Notes: generated by a model from the sequence alone, not told the origin. A stretch of 64,000 bases of DNA from Burkholderia oklahomensis C6786 (GCF_000959365.1 NZ_CP009555.1:1488001-1552000); one strand, 5' to 3'. Positions 1 through 9,370 are shown, counted from the stretch's first letter. Made by a program: numbers and translations.

Positions 1-197
1 TCGAGGCCGACGACGAGGCCGTAGCCGATCAGCGGGTTGTCGCGCACGCCCTGGATCTGCGCGAGCTCCTTCAGGCGCTCCGCGTGCGCGGCGACGGGCG
101 CGAGCACGAACGCGCAGGCGGCCGCGAGCGCGCAGCACGCGGCCGCGCGGCAATTCGAACGGAGAACGCGCACGACGCGCGCGAGCAAGGTACGCAT
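1..197 (-). CDS. flgI: FlgI, flagellar P-ring protein (N-terminal part only)
   Basis: Only the first 65 codons lie in the window; the gene continues past the left edge. The ATG is followed by an Arg-containing n-region and a long Ala/Cys/Val hydrophobic core ending in a signal-peptidase-like AHA-E site. The mature part contains the conserved FlgI start, with [18 protein letters not shown] close to the truncation. FlgI is a secreted periplasmic protein that polymerises around the rod as the P-ring, helped by FlgA. It is the last visible gene of the minus-strand flgBCDEFGHI operon and starts 5 bases after the flgH stop. Confidence 0.93.
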   Translation of the reverse strand, partial: MRTLLARVVRVLRSNCRAAACCALAAACAFVLAPVAAHAERLKELAQIQGVRDNPLIGYGLVVGL

Positions 198-202
198 CGT
201 CT

Positions 203-904
203 TCACCACGGCGCGATATTGAGGAAGAAGCGCTGCAGCCAGCCCATCGTCTCGGCTTCGTTGATGTAGCCCTTCGCCGAGTATTCGATCCTCGCGTCCG
301 CGACCTGCGTCGAATAGACCGAGTTCTGGCCCGAGATCGTGTTCGGATTGACGATGCCCGAGAAGCGCACGAATTCGTTGCCCTGGTTGATCAGCATCTG
401 CTTCTCGCCGCTCACGACGAGGTTGCCGTTCGGCAGCACGTTCGTCACCGTCACGGTGATCGTGCCGTTGAACGTGTTCGCCGCGCTCGCGCCGCCCGTG
501 GCCGCGAACTTGTTCGCGCCCTGCGCGGACAGGTTCGCCTTGTTGAAGAGGCCGCCGAGAAAGCCCGCCGTCGGCACGTCGAAGCTCGTGTTGCCCTGCC
601 GGTTCGTGTTCGCGCCCGACGACTTCGTCGCGTTGATGTTCTCCGCGATCACGATCGTCAGGATGTCGCCGATGTTGCGCGGCCGCTGATCCTCGAAGAG
701 CGGCCGGCCCGCATAGCCCGGGTTGTAGATCGAGCCGGGCGCCTGCATCGCGGGCGGCATCGGCGGCATCACCGACATCGGCTGCTGCGTGATCGGCTCG
801 CGCGGCAGCTGCGCGCAGCCGGCCAGCGCGAGCGCGGCCGCGGCGAGCGCCGCCGCGATGCGCGCGCGGCGCGCCGGTTGCGGGGAGAAACGAACCTGCT
901 TCAT
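203..904 (-). CDS. flgH: FlgH, flagellar L-ring lipoprotein
   Basis: A 233-residue outer-membrane lipoprotein that forms the L-ring bushing of the basal body. The N-terminus is basic, then Ala/Leu-rich, ending in a lipobox LAGC with Cys30 as the predicted lipidated residue. FlgH signatures follow: [20 protein letters not shown], then [16 protein letters not shown], and the C-terminal beta-rich segment with [17 protein letters not shown] and SGIVNP. Length is normal for the family. It lies 20 bases after flgG and just before flgI, the canonical order, and is co-transcribed with them. Confidence 0.97.
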   Translation of the reverse strand: MKQVRFSPQPARRARIAAALAAAALALAGCAQLPREPITQQPMSVMPPMPPAMQAPGSIYNPGYAGRPLFEDQRPRNIGDILTIVIAENINATKSSGANTNRQGNTSFDVPTAGFLGGLFNKANLSAQGANKFAATGGASAANTFNGTITVTVTNVLPNGNLVVSGEKQMLINQGNEFVRFSGIVNPNTISGQNSVYSTQVADARIEYSAKGYINEAETMGWLQRFFLNIAPW

Positions 905-924
905 GGCGTCTGACCTGGGGCCGG

Positions 925-1713
925 TTAGCGCGACATCTGCGTGACGGTCTGCAGCATCTGGTCGGACGTCGTCACGGCCTTGCTGTTGATTTCGTACGCG
1001 CGCTGCGTCTGGATCATGTTGACGAGCTCCTGGACGACGTTCACGTTCGACGCCTCGACGTAGCCCTGCTTGAGCGTGCCCGCGCCGTTCAGGCCGGGCT
1101 GCGACACGTTCGGCTGGCCCGACGACGTCGTCTCCGCGAACAGGTTCTCGCCCTTCGCGTCGAGGCCGGCGGGGTTGATGAACGTCGCGACCTGGAGCGC
1201 GCCGATCTGCACCGCGTTGTTCGAGCCCGGCTGCGTGACCGACACGACGCCGTCGCTGCCGATCGTGAGCGACGTTGCGTTCTGCGGGATCGTGATCGCC
1301 GGAATCACCTGATAGCCGCTCGACGTGACGAGCTGGCCCTGCGCATTGGTCTGGAACGAGCCGTCGCGCGTGTAGGCGTTCGTGCCGTCCGGCATCAGCA
1401 CCTGGAAGAAGCCCTGGCCGTTGATCGCGACGTCCTTCGAGTTGCCGGTCTGCTGCAGCGCGCCCTGCGTGTAGAGGCGCTCGGTCGCGACCTGCTGGAC
1501 GCCCGTGCCGAGCTGCAGGCCCGACGGCAGCTCGGTCTGCTGCGTCGAATTCGCGCCCGGCTGGCGCACGGTCTGGTACAGCAGATCCTCGAACACCGCG
1601 CGCGAGCCCTTGAAGCCATTGGTGCTCACGTTCGCGAGGTTGTTCGAGATCACGTCCATCTGCGACTGCTGCGCATTCATGCCGGTCGCGGCGATGTAGA
1701 GGGAACGGTTCAC
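925..1713 (-). CDS. flgG: FlgG, distal rod protein
   Basis: A 262-residue axial protein exported by the flagellar type III apparatus to build the distal rod. The N-terminal Flg_bb_rod helix ([16 protein letters not shown], then [14 protein letters not shown]) and the C-terminal helix ([20 protein letters not shown]) are both intact; these pair as a coiled coil in the rod. The middle contains the repeated FlgE/F/G beta domain with INGQGFFQV and YTRDGSF. No signal peptide, as expected for a type III substrate. It is placed between flgF and flgH in the operon. Confidence 0.97.
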   Translation of the reverse strand: MNRSLYIAATGMNAQQSQMDVISNNLANVSTNGFKGSRAVFEDLLYQTVRQPGANSTQQTELPSGLQLGTGVQQVATERLYTQGALQQTGNSKDVAINGQGFFQVLMPDGTNAYTRDGSFQTNAQGQLVTSSGYQVIPAITIPQNATSLTIGSDGVVSVTQPGSNNAVQIGALQVATFINPAGLDAKGENLFAETTSSGQPNVSQPGLNGAGTLKQGYVEASNVNVVQELVNMIQTQRAYEINSKAVTTSDQMLQTVTQMSR

Positions 1714-1744
1714 GTGTTGACTCCTTGTCTGGCGCTTGCCGCGC

Positions 1745-2506
1745 TTAGCTGAAATTGAGCAGCTGGTTCGCCGCCTGCTCGTTCTGGTCGGCGGACTGGA
1801 TCAGCTTCGTCTGCAATTCGAACGCGCGCGCGTTGTCGATCATCGACACCATCGCCGCCACCGGATTGACGTTGCTGCCTTCGAGCGAATTCGGCACGAC
1901 CCGCACGGCCGGATCGGCATCGGCGGGATTACCGTCCGCGGTGCGGAACAGGCCGTCGTCGCCGCGCTTCATCGCAGCGGGATCGGGATTCACGAGCTTC
2001 AGTTGATCGATCATCGCGACGGCGGTCGGCGGATCGCCCGGCATCAGCGCCGACACGGTGCCGTCCTGGCCGATCGTCAGCTGCGCGTTCGGCGGCACCG
2101 CGAGCGGGCCGCCGTTGCCGACGACGGGCAGGTTGTTCGCGGTCACGAGCTGCCCGTTCTGGTCGACGTGCAGGTTGCCCGCGCGCGTGTACGCCTCGGT
2201 GCCGTCCGGCAGCATCACGGACAGCCAGCCCGGCCCCTGGACCGCGACGTCGAGCGGGTTGCCGGTCCGCTCGATCGGGCCCGGCGTGAAGTCCGCGACG
2301 GGCGTCGACGACAGCGTGTAGGTGCGCGTCGTCGACGGATCGACGTTGCCGCTGCCGTCGTCGAAGTTCATCGGCACCGCGCGGAACGTCGCGAGCTGCG
2401 CGCGGAACCCCGTCGTCGACGTGTTCGCGAGATTGTTCGCGACGACGGACTGCTGCTCGAGCGACTGCGTCGCGCCCGTCATCGCCGTATAGATCAGTCG
2501 GTCCAT
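1745..2506 (-). CDS. flgF: FlgF, proximal rod protein
   Basis: A 253-residue rod component. It starts [15 protein letters not shown] and carries the [14 protein letters not shown] rod motif, the central VQGPGWLSV and [10 protein letters not shown] segments typical of FlgF/FlgG, and the C-terminal [22 protein letters not shown] helix. It is distinguished from FlgG by the short N-terminus and by its position between flgE and flgG. About 30 bases separate it from each neighbour, so translation is from its own ribosome-binding sites within one transcript. Confidence 0.96.
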   Translation of the reverse strand: MDRLIYTAMTGATQSLEQQSVVANNLANTSTTGFRAQLATFRAVPMNFDDGSGNVDPSTTRTYTLSSTPVADFTPGPIERTGNPLDVAVQGPGWLSVMLPDGTEAYTRAGNLHVDQNGQLVTANNLPVVGNGGPLAVPPNAQLTIGQDGTVSALMPGDPPTAVAMIDQLKLVNPDPAAMKRGDDGLFRTADGNPADADPAVRVVPNSLEGSNVNPVAAMVSMIDNARAFELQTKLIQSADQNEQAANQLLNFS

Positions 2507-2532
2507 GGCTGGCTGTTATCCGCGAAGGCCGC

Positions 2533-3774
2533 TTACAGGTTGATGAGCGTCTGGTCGACGGTCTGCTGCGTCTTGATCGTCTGCGCGTTCGCCTGGTAGT
2601 TGCGCTGCGCGGTGATCAGCTTCACGAGCTGGCTCGTCAGGTCGACGTTCGAGTTTTCGAGCGCGCTGCCCTGCAGCGTGCCGTGGTTCGTGCTGCCGGG
2701 CGCGGAGATCTGCGGCACGCCCGACGCGGCCGTCTCGACGTACTGGTTGTTGCCGACGCTCACGAGGCCGTTCGGATTGTTGAAGTTCGCGAGCACGATC
2801 TGGCCGAGCGTCGACGTCTGGCCGTTCGAGTAGTTGCCCGTGAGCTTGCCGTCCGCGCCGATCGAGAACGTCGTCAGCACGCCGCTCGCGAAGCCGTTCT
2901 GCGTGAGGTTGTTGATGCCGTTCTTGCCGCCGTACTGCGTCGTGCCCGTCAGGTCGAGCGTCAGGTTCTGCGGGTTCGCCGCGCCCGTCGTCGTCGGAAT
3001 CGAGAACGAGAACTGGCCGACGTTCGTCGTCGGCGCGCCGGCCGGCGTCGACGTGCTCGTGATCGTGCCCGCCGTGTTGAACTTGACCGAGCCGAGATCG
3101 GTCGGCGTCTGGCCCGACGGGCCCGCGTACGCTTCCCACTGACCCGTCGTCGAGCTCTTCACGAAGTACAGGTTGACGTTCTGCGAGCCGCCGAGCGAAT
3201 CGAACGCCTGCACCGACGTCGTGTAGTTGTAGCTCGTCGGATCCGAATAGTTGAACGGCGTCGTCGCGGGCACCGCGTCCTGCGAGTTCAGGTTGAACTG
3301 GCCGGTAATCTTGCTCGTCGCGGTCGGCGCGATGTTGGTCGTCGGCGCCTGCAGCGGCACGGTCGCCGCGCTGTTGATCACGCCGTTCGCGTCGGCCGCG
3401 TAGCCCATCAGGTTCAGGCCCTGCGAGTTGACGATGTAGCCGTTCTTGTCGCGCTGGAACGTGCCGTCGCGCGAATACGTGACGACGCCGTTGTTCGACA
3501 TCTGGAAGAAGCCGTTGCCGTTGATCGCGACGTTCAGCGACGAGGTGCTCGACGTGATCGTGCCCTGGCTGAACTGCTGCTGCACCGACGCGAGCATCGT
3601 GCCGATGCCGATCGGATTGTTGACGGCCGACGCGACCGAATTCGCGTACATGTCGGCAAACTGCGCGGTGCTTCCCTTGAAGCCGACCGTGTTCGCGTTC
3701 GCGATGTTGTTGCCGATCACGTCGAGGTCGCTCGACGCGCCTGCCAAACCGCTCAAACCTTGTTGATAGCCCAT
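2533..3774 (-). CDS. flgE: FlgE, flagellar hook protein
   Basis: A 413-residue hook subunit, close to the enterobacterial size (about 400). The start MGYQQGLSGLAGASSDLD leads into the conserved GNNIANANTVGFKGS; the C-terminus has NSNVDLTSQLVKLITAQRNYQ, the helix that pairs with the N-terminus in the polymer. The middle is Thr/Ser/Asn-rich and beta-structured, as in the exposed hook domains. It follows flgD, whose product is the hook cap needed for its polymerisation; hook length would be set by FliK, encoded at the other end of the window. Confidence 0.97.
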   Translation of the reverse strand: MGYQQGLSGLAGASSDLDVIGNNIANANTVGFKGSTAQFADMYANSVASAVNNPIGIGTMLASVQQQFSQGTITSSTSSLNVAINGNGFFQMSNNGVVTYSRDGTFQRDKNGYIVNSQGLNLMGYAADANGVINSAATVPLQAPTTNIAPTATSKITGQFNLNSQDAVPATTPFNYSDPTSYNYTTSVQAFDSLGGSQNVNLYFVKSSTTGQWEAYAGPSGQTPTDLGSVKFNTAGTITSTSTPAGAPTTNVGQFSFSIPTTTGAANPQNLTLDLTGTTQYGGKNGINNLTQNGFASGVLTTFSIGADGKLTGNYSNGQTSTLGQIVLANFNNPNGLVSVGNNQYVETAASGVPQISAPGSTNHGTLQGSALENSNVDLTSQLVKLITAQRNYQANAQTIKTQQTVDQTLINL

Positions 3775-3801
3775 CTCGGTCTCCGTGGCGAAGAAGCTGG
3801 A

Positions 3802-4650
3802 TCAGTTGGTGGAAGACGAGGCGCTGCCGTTCGACGCGCTCATCGTGGTATTCGGGAAGATCGATGCGACCTGGCTGAAGCCGACCGTCGATCCGTTCGA
3901 CAGCACGAGCCCCGGCGTGCCGTCGGCCTGCTTGACGACGCTCAGCACCTGCGCGGACGACAGCGTCGTCGGCGCGTACTGCTTGCCGGACGTGTCGGTG
4001 TAGCTCGCGCTGATCGTGTAGGTGCCGTCGGGCAGCTTGTTGCCGGCCGTGTCGGTCGGCGTCCAGTTGAACGGCACGGTGCCCGCCGACTGCGCGCCCG
4101 CGTTGATCGTGTTGACGACGACGCCCGACGCGTTCTTCACGGTGATCGTCAGGTTCGACACGGCGCTCGTCAGCTGCACGCCGAACGGCGACGCCGCGCC
4201 GCTCTTGACGGGCACGGTGTTGCCCGGCGCGAGCACGTTCGAGCCGATCAGCATCGCCGCCTGCGTCTGCTGGCCGGCCGTGAGCTGCGACGACAGCGAC
4301 GTGAGCGACGTGTTCAACTGCGCGATGCCGCTCACCGTGTTGATCTGCGCGAGCTGCGACGTCATCTGCGCGCTGTCGACGGGACTCGTCGGATCCTGGT
4401 TCTGCAACTGCGTGACGAGCAGCTTGAGGAACGTCGTCTGCAGGTCGCTCGCCGACGTGGTCGACAGCGAGCTCGCGACGTTGATGTTCGCGTTCGAGCT
4501 GCCGGTGCCGGTCGCGCCGTTCGTCGTGCTCGTGCCGGTCGTGCTCGTGCCCGTCGTGCTCGACGACGAGCTGTTCGCGCTCATCGTGTCGAACGGCAGC
4601 GTGTTCACGGTCGTGCCGCTGCCGCCGATGGTCGTGAAGGAGGATGTCAT
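3802..4650 (-). CDS. flgD: FlgD, hook-cap / hook assembly protein
   Basis: A 282-residue scaffold that caps the growing hook and is itself exported. The family hallmark LQTTFLKLLVTQLQNQDPTSP lies near residue 75, preceded by a long Ser/Thr/Gly-rich leader with imperfect TTGTS repeats (nucleotides about 4520-4560). The C-terminal half has the FlgD Ig/tudor-like fold signatures: GAASPFGVQL, then FNWTPTDTAGNKLPDGTYTISA. It is longer than the roughly 230-residue enterobacterial FlgD, mostly because of the N-terminal leader. The start is chosen because GAGGAAGG lies about 9 bases upstream. Confidence 0.95.
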   Translation of the reverse strand: MTSSFTTIGGSGTTVNTLPFDTMSANSSSSSTTGTSTTGTSTTNGATGTGSSNANINVASSLSTTSASDLQTTFLKLLVTQLQNQDPTSPVDSAQMTSQLAQINTVSGIAQLNTSLTSLSSQLTAGQQTQAAMLIGSNVLAPGNTVPVKSGAASPFGVQLTSAVSNLTITVKNASGVVVNTINAGAQSAGTVPFNWTPTDTAGNKLPDGTYTISASYTDTSGKQYAPTTLSSAQVLSVVKQADGTPGLVLSNGSTVGFSQVASIFPNTTMSASNGSASSSTN

Positions 4651-4702
4651 ACCGGTTCGCCTTCCTCTGCTATGCGTGTTTCGGTCGATGGAAAAGGGTG
4701 CG

Positions 4703-5128
4703 TCAGTTGCCGATCGTCAGCGTCTTCAGCATCAGCTGCTTCGCGGTGTTCAACGTCTCGACGTTCGCCTGATACGAGCGCGACGCGGAAATCATGTTGA
4801 CCATCTCCTGCACCGGATCGACGTTCGGCATCGTCACGTAGCCGTTCTGGTCGGCGGCCGGGTTCGACGGGTCGTAGGCCGTCTTCATCGGCGACGGATC
4901 GTCGATCACCTTGGTCACCTGCACGCCGCCGACGCCCTGGCCCGACGCGGTGCGCGCGCGGCCCATCGGCGCGGTCGCGAACACCACCTGCTTCGCCTTG
5001 TAGGGCTTGCCGTCGGGACCCGTCACGCTGTCGGCGTTCGCGAGGTTCGATGCCGTCACGTTCAGACGCTGCGACTGGGCCGACATCGCGGAACCCGCGA
5101 CGTCGAAAATGTTCATCAACGAAGGCAT
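4703..5128 (-). CDS. flgC: FlgC, proximal rod protein
   Basis: A 141-residue rod protein. The N-terminal [18 protein letters not shown], then [18 protein letters not shown], and the C-terminal [20 protein letters not shown] are diagnostic of FlgC. Length matches the usual 134-142 residues. Encoded directly after flgB, which supplies the most proximal rod ring; both are early type III substrates and have no signal peptide. Confidence 0.97.
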   Translation of the reverse strand: MPSLMNIFDVAGSAMSAQSQRLNVTASNLANADSVTGPDGKPYKAKQVVFATAPMGRARTASGQGVGGVQVTKVIDDPSPMKTAYDPSNPAADQNGYVTMPNVDPVQEMVNMISASRSYQANVETLNTAKQLMLKTLTIGN

Positions 5129-5211
5129 GCGTACTCCTTATCGCGTTGCGCGCTCATCCAAACGTTTCCCGTGACGCGCGCAGCACGCGGGAAACGCGCC
5201 GAAGCGGCGCG

Positions 5212-5703
5212 TCACGAACTCGAATTCGACGTGATCGCGGCGATCATCGTCTTGATCTGCTGCGTCATCACCGTCATCCCGGCCTGGTAGTGCACCGCGT
5301 TGTCGGCGAACTGCACGCGCTCGGTGTCGAGATCGACGGTGTTGCCGTCGAGCGCCGGCTGCTGCGGGATCCGGTACTGCGCGCGGCCGTAGTCGTCGCT
5401 CGGGCCGCCCGTCGGGATCAGCTTCACGTTGCCCGCCATGTGCGAGCCCGACGTCGTCGCCATCGACATCCCGCTCGTCACGCCGGCCGGCTGCGCGAGC
5501 GGAAGCTGCGCCGCGTTGCCGGCGGAGCGCGCGCCGTCCTGCTTCAGCGCACGGGCGAGCGTCGACGAGAAATCGACGTCGCGCGCGCGGTAGCCGGGCG
5601 TGTCGGCGTTCGCGATGTTCGACGACAGCAGTTCCTGCCGATACGTGCGCACGTCGAGCGCCTGGCGGCCGAATGCGAATTCGGCATCGAGTTTGTCCAG
5701 CAT
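5212..5703 (-). CDS. flgB: FlgB, proximal rod protein (first gene of the flg operon)
   Basis: 163 residues from the ATG followed by MLDKLDAEFAFGRQALDV. The open frame extends much further upstream, but without rod-like sequence, and the chosen start begins exactly at the family N-terminus. The rod motif SSNIANADTPGYRARDVDF is intact, and the C-terminal NAVHYQAGMTVMTQQIKTM helix is present. FlgB is the most membrane-proximal rod component. As the first gene of flgBCDEFGHI it defines the operon promoter, which must lie in the 236-base region shared with the divergent flgA. Confidence 0.96.
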   Translation of the reverse strand: MLDKLDAEFAFGRQALDVRTYRQELLSSNIANADTPGYRARDVDFSSTLARALKQDGARSAGNAAQLPLAQPAGVTSGMSMATTSGSHMAGNVKLIPTGGPSDDYGRAQYRIPQQPALDGNTVDLDTERVQFADNAVHYQAGMTVMTQQIKTMIAAITSNSSS

Positions 5704-5939
5704 CTGCGAGTCTCCGTCTGAAGATGCGCCGCTCTTTCGCCGCCTGCGGTCGACCGCGAACCGCGGGCGGCTGACCACGGACGGCCAAAGAGGCTTTTTC
5801 CCATGGGACGCATGGTAGGCGGACGACGCAACGGGCAATCGGGCGAATAACCGGCAAAGGGCCCCTCTATTCGCGGTTTGCCGGCGAACGCCCATCCCTA
5901 GAATGCAACTCCGTACCAAACGGTTTCGAGGAGGGCGCG
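5704..5939. promoter_or_regulatory. Divergent flgB/flgA promoter region with candidate FlhDC element
   Basis: This spacer holds two nested inverted repeats: CGGGCGAATA (5840-5849) against TATTCGC (5868-5874), and CCGGCAAA (5851-5858) against TTTGCCGG (5877-5884). The string CTCTATTCGC (5865-5874) also occurs in the fliE/fliF divergent region (58478-58487), again inside an inverted repeat. Early flagellar operons of this group are generally under FlhDC, whose sites are long interrupted inverted repeats. Assignment to FlhDC is inference. Confidence 0.5.
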
Positions 5940-7541
5940 ATGACGACAGACGCAAGCCGCGCGACGCGCACGCGCTTTGCCGTGGCGCTCGCGCTGGCGG
6001 GCTGGATGTGCGCCGCGCTCGCGCAGCAGGCGGGCGACGGCGGGATGATCGTGATTCCGGGCCGCGGCGAATCGGCGGAGATGGCGCTCGCGAACGCGAA
6101 CGCGGCGAATGCGGCGAGCCCGCACGGCGCCAATGCAGCGGGGGCGGGCGCGCCGGCCGCCGCAGGATGGAACGGATCGGGCAATGCGGCAAGCGCGGTC
6201 GGCTGGAACGCTCAGGCCGCCGCGCAGGCGGCCGCCGCGTGGAACGGCCGAGCGGGCGCGCCGTCGGAGGCCGGATCGAACGATTCCGCCAACGCCTCTA
6301 CGGCAGCCGAGCAGAGCAACGGCCAGATCGTGATCGAACCGGGTCCGGCCGCATCGAACGGCCGGATTGCGGCGTCGCCCGCAACCGGATGGAACCGGAC
6401 AGCGAATGCGGCCGCCCCGCGAAGCGGATGGACCGGCGAAGCGAATCCCACATCGACGACGGCCGGATCGAACCTTCCCGCAAGCGCCGCGTCGGCGAGC
6501 GCCCGATGGAGCAATCCGGCCGGCGCGACCGCGCCCGGCGCAGCGAACCGGAGCAATCCGCCCGCAAGCGCCGCTGCCGGCGTCAATCCCGCATTCCGCG
6601 CGGGCGCCGCATCGCGCGCGCCGGTCAACGCGCAGCAGATCGTGACGGTCGTCGCGCAGGGCGCGGCCGCGCCCGCTGGCCGGCCCGCGAACGCACGGTC
6701 GGCCGCCCAGCCGTGGCAGGCCCAGCGCGCCCAAGCCGCCGCCGCGCAAGGCGGCGTGATCCCCGTCTCGTTCCGCTCGGAGCCCGCGCCGCGCGCGCTG
6801 CCGGCCCGTCCCGCGCCGATTCGCACGGCCGCGCCCGCAGCGAACGCACCTGGCGCGCAGACGGTCGCCGCATCGGCCGCCTCCGCCAACGCGACCGCCG
6901 CCGCCCCGGTCCCGGCCGGCCAGCAGGACGGCGAAACGATCCGCCGCGCGGCGCTCGCGTTCCTGCAGCAGCAGGCGGCGGGCCTGCCCGGCAAGACCAC
7001 CGTCACCGTCGCGGCCGCGTTCCCGCGCGGCCTCGCCGCGTGCACGACGCTCGAGCCGTTCCTGCCGTCGGGCGCGCGCCTGTGGGGCCGCACGACGGTC
7101 GGCGTGCGCTGCGCGGGCGAGCGTCCGTGGACGATCTATCTGCAGGCGAAGCTCGCCGTGCAGGCGACCTACTACGTCGCCGCGCGCCAGATCTCGCCCG
7201 GCGAGGCGCTCTCGGCCGCCGACCTCGTCGCGCGCGACGGCGACCTGACGATGCTGCCGCTCGCCGTGATCACCGATCCGACCGAGGCGGTCGGCGCGAC
7301 CGCGCTCACGCGGGTCGCGGCCGGGCTGCCGCTGCGCCGGGATCTCCTGAAGAGCGCGGCGTCGGTGTCGATCGGCCAGACGGTGCGGGTCGTCGCGTCG
7401 GGGCAGGGATTCACGATTTCGGCCGAGGGCAGCGTGCTCAACAACGCGGCGCCCGGCCAGCAGGTACGGGTGCGGATGGCGGCGGGCCAGATCGTCACGG
7501 CGATCGTCAAGGACGCCGCGACGGTCGAAATCCCCCTCTAA
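5940..7541 (+). CDS. flgA: FlgA, P-ring assembly chaperone with long low-complexity insert
   Basis: 533 residues, about twice the usual FlgA length. An N-terminal signal peptide (RTRFAVALALAGWMCAALAQQ) directs it to the periplasm. Residues about 35-310 are an Ala/Gly/Asn/Pro-rich low-complexity stretch with recurrent Trp-Asn units (GWNGSG, GWNAQ, AWNGR, GWNRT). The conserved part begins near residue 320 (IRRAALAFLQQQAAGLPGK) and includes the SAF domain with QISPGEALSAADL, the linker LPLRRDLLK and the C-terminal SGQGFTISAEG and PGQQVRVRM. FlgA guides FlgI polymerisation in the periplasm. Divergent from flgB. Start: GAGGAGGGCG precedes the ATG. Confidence 0.9.
   Translation: MTTDASRATRTRFAVALALAGWMCAALAQQAGDGGMIVIPGRGESAEMALANANAANAASPHGANAAGAGAPAAAGWNGSGNAASAVGWNAQAAAQAAAAWNGRAGAPSEAGSNDSANASTAAEQSNGQIVIEPGPAASNGRIAASPATGWNRTANAAAPRSGWTGEANPTSTTAGSNLPASAASASARWSNPAGATAPGAANRSNPPASAAAGVNPAFRAGAASRAPVNAQQIVTVVAQGAAAPAGRPANARSAAQPWQAQRAQAAAAQGGVIPVSFRSEPAPRALPARPAPIRTAAPAANAPGAQTVAASAASANATAAAPVPAGQQDGETIRRAALAFLQQQAAGLPGKTTVTVAAAFPRGLAACTTLEPFLPSGARLWGRTTVGVRCAGERPWTIYLQAKLAVQATYYVAARQISPGEALSAADLVARDGDLTMLPLAVITDPTEAVGATALTRVAAGLPLRRDLLKSAASVSIGQTVRVVASGQGFTISAEGSVLNNAAPGQQVRVRMAAGQIVTAIVKDAATVEIPL
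6165..6575 (+). repeat. Degenerate GGATGGAACGG-type repeats inside flgA
   Basis: About ten imperfect copies of a unit like GGATGGAACGG or GGATCGAACGG (for example near 6168, 6201, 6238, 6271, 6353, 6388, 6426, 6459 and 6504) recur every 30-80 bases. They encode the G-W/S-N motifs of the low-complexity segment. Copies are in frame but diverged and irregularly spaced, so this is an old expansion rather than a fresh tandem array. Confidence 0.5.
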
Positions 7542-7587
7542 GATTGCAAACTTTCGTTGATTCAGGGATTTACCGAAAAACGGGTGC

Positions 7588-7614
7588 TAAAGTTCGGGCC
7601 GGCCTTGCCGTTAT
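7588..7614 (+). promoter_or_regulatory. Sigma-28 (FliA) promoter for flgMN
   Basis: TAAAGTTC (7588-7595), an 11-base spacer, then GCCGTTAT (7607-7614). This is one or two mismatches from the sigma-28 consensus TAAAGTTT-N11-GCCGATAA with exact spacing. It lies about 30 bases before the flgM start, so flgMN would be a late-class operon, as expected for the sigma-28 feedback loop. Confidence 0.85.
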
Positions 7615-7644
7615 CGTGGTCAAACCCGTACAGGAAACACCATC

Positions 7645-7989
7645 GTGAAAGTCGATTCCACCACTACTTCGAACGCCCGCACGCTGTCGAACGCCAGTGC
7701 GGGCGCGGCTCGCACGCAAGCCGGCCAGCCGGCCGCGGCCCAGGCGCCAGCCGGCGCCGCGGGCGCGCCGACGGGCGGAGACGCGAACGTGAGCCTGTCC
7801 GGCCTGTCGTCGACGCTGCGCAACCTGGCCGCATCGGGCAGCGCCGACATCGATACCGCCCAGGTCGAGGCGATTCGGGACGCGATCAAGAACGGCACGC
7901 TGTCGATCGACACGGGCAAGATCGCCGACGGCATCCTGCAGACCGCCCGCGAGCTGCTGAAGCAGCCGCCGCAATCGGGCAACGGCTGA
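7645..7989 (+). CDS. flgM: FlgM, anti-sigma-28 factor
   Basis: 114 residues from a GTG start preceded by CAGGAAAC. FlgM binds FliA (sigma-28) until the hook is finished, then is secreted, releasing late-gene transcription. The N-terminal half is disordered and Ala-rich. The C-terminal FliA-binding region contains the family pattern: GDANVSLSGLSSTLRNLAA, then AQVEAIRDAIKNGTLSIDTGKIADGIL. Transcribed from the sigma-28 promoter just upstream and followed by the export chaperone flgN, the usual pair. Confidence 0.95.
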   Translation: MKVDSTTTSNARTLSNASAGAARTQAGQPAAAQAPAGAAGAPTGGDANVSLSGLSSTLRNLAASGSADIDTAQVEAIRDAIKNGTLSIDTGKIADGILQTARELLKQPPQSGNG

Positions 7990-8068
7990 ACCGGCTTCGC
8001 GGCCGGGCGAAGGAACGCGAAACATGGCGCGCGGACGGTCCGCGCGCCGCCATGTCGAGCCAAACGAG

Positions 8069-8509
8069 ATGAGAGACGAACTGCTGGCCACGGTCAACGA
8101 CGAGCACGCGACGGTCGAAGCGTTCGCGTCCCTGCTTGCCTACGAGGAAAAGGCGCTGACGACGGCGTCGCCGCTCGAGGCGCTGCCGGGCATCGTCGAC
8201 AGGAAATCCGAGCTGATCGAGAAGCTCGCGCACCTCGAACGCCGGCGCGACACGCTGCTCGCGTCGCTCGGCCTGCCGGCCGGCAAGACGGGGATGGATC
8301 GCGCGGCCGAAAACGACGTGCGTCTCGCGAACGGCTGGCAGTTGCTGCAGCAATCGGCCGAACGCGCGCGCCACGCGAACGCGATCAACGGGATGCTGAT
8401 CCGCATCCGGATGGACTACAACGAACGCACGCTGTCCGTGCTGCGCGCCGCGCCGCAGCGCAACGGCTTTTACGGGCCGGACGGCCGCGTCGCGGCCGCC
8501 GCGCGCTAG
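8069..8509 (+). CDS. flgN: FlgN, export chaperone for hook-associated proteins
   Basis: 146 residues beginning MRDELLATVNDEHATVEAF. An upstream in-frame ATG at 8024 would add 15 Arg-rich residues that do not fit the family, so the inner ATG is preferred. The protein is almost all helical, with the FlgN pattern of an acidic heptad helix around residues 1-70 (LLAYEEKAL, PLEALPGIVDRKSELIEKL) and a C-terminal helix (NAINGMLIRIRMDYNERTL). It binds FlgK/FlgL in the cytoplasm. Last recognisable flagellar gene before the accessory block. Confidence 0.9.
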   Translation: MRDELLATVNDEHATVEAFASLLAYEEKALTTASPLEALPGIVDRKSELIEKLAHLERRRDTLLASLGLPAGKTGMDRAAENDVRLANGWQLLQQSAERARHANAINGMLIRIRMDYNERTLSVLRAAPQRNGFYGPDGRVAAAAR

Positions 8510-9370
8510 GGTCTCTTGTCCGGATGCACCGAGCGCGTTTCATGATCGACGTGAGCTCGGAAGCGCGCCGTGTCGCAATCGACCGTGATCCACTCGCGGC
8601 GGCCGCCGTTCCGGCGGCTTGCGCCGCCCGCTGACTTCGTTTCGCCCTTCTCGTCATCCAGGTGGCGGATCGGCTCACCGCCCAAGACGCTCAAAGATCG
8701 CCTTCTCGAGCACGGCAAGCTGCTCATGGATGAGCTGCCCGGTCCCGCGTCCCGTGCGCCATTGGCCCGATCGTTCCGGGTCCGGGTCCGCATTCCGGGT
8801 CCCCCTCGCTTCCCCCTTGCGTTTGTGCGGCATAGCGGCTCCTTCGTCGTCCGTTTGCGCCCCGCAAGCAAGCATTCGGTCAGGCCCTGCGTTCACGTCG
8901 AACCTGGCCAGCAAACCGCCTCTTCCCGTCGCAAGTCGTAAGTCCGGCTTATCGCCGCGTTGTCTCGCTTTCTTTTCGCCAAAGCCGCATTGCCTTGCCG
9001 GTATGCGCGTCCTTCTCGGCGGCAATCGAGGAAAACACTCAAGACGGCTTACCGGTCCGGCGTCGCGCTCTTTGTCCCTCCGGATCCAATCGGAAATTCC
9101 ACCGCAAATCGGCGTTTTTTCCGCATGCCGCGTTTCATTCCGCAAAAGGCACTGGAAACCAATGCAGCGAAATCGCTGATCCGCATGGGCGGTCGGTTTT
9201 GGCTGATTACAACGGTTGTCGCGATTCGGCGCCGTGTTTTCCATCGGCTGCGCCAATCGCGCTCGCGATGGCTTTCCTACGATGTTTTCACGGCCCTACC
9301 ACGCAGCGCAGGGTACGTACCGGAAGAACATCCCGCCGCAAGGCAGCCTCACATTTATCCAGGAGCCACC
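8510..9370. other. Junction region left of the R-body locus; no confident gene
   Basis: 861 bases without a gene I can defend. A minus-strand frame ending near 8675 contains a protein-like segment (QLIHEQLAVLEKAIFERLG), and a shifted frame continues with EPIRHLDDEKGETKS. This could be a small frameshifted relic, but no family is recognised. Base composition drops from about 9050 onward. The promoter of the reb operon should lie in the last 200 bases; no sigma-28 or sigma-54 consensus was found there. Confidence 0.4.

Noticed and set aside
2683..4800. Long plus-strand frame across flgE and flgD
   Set aside because: Composition typical of the antisense of GC-rich genes; flgE and flgD are unambiguous.
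8675..9256. 193-codon minus-strand frame left of the reb genes
   Set aside because: Only a short stretch looks coding; start region and family support are lacking, so it is described only as a possible relic.
9180..9370. Sigma-54 or sigma-28 promoter for the reb operon
   Set aside because: Checked for GG-N10-GC and TAAA-N15-GCCGATAA patterns; the nearest match (near 9150) has wrong spacing.
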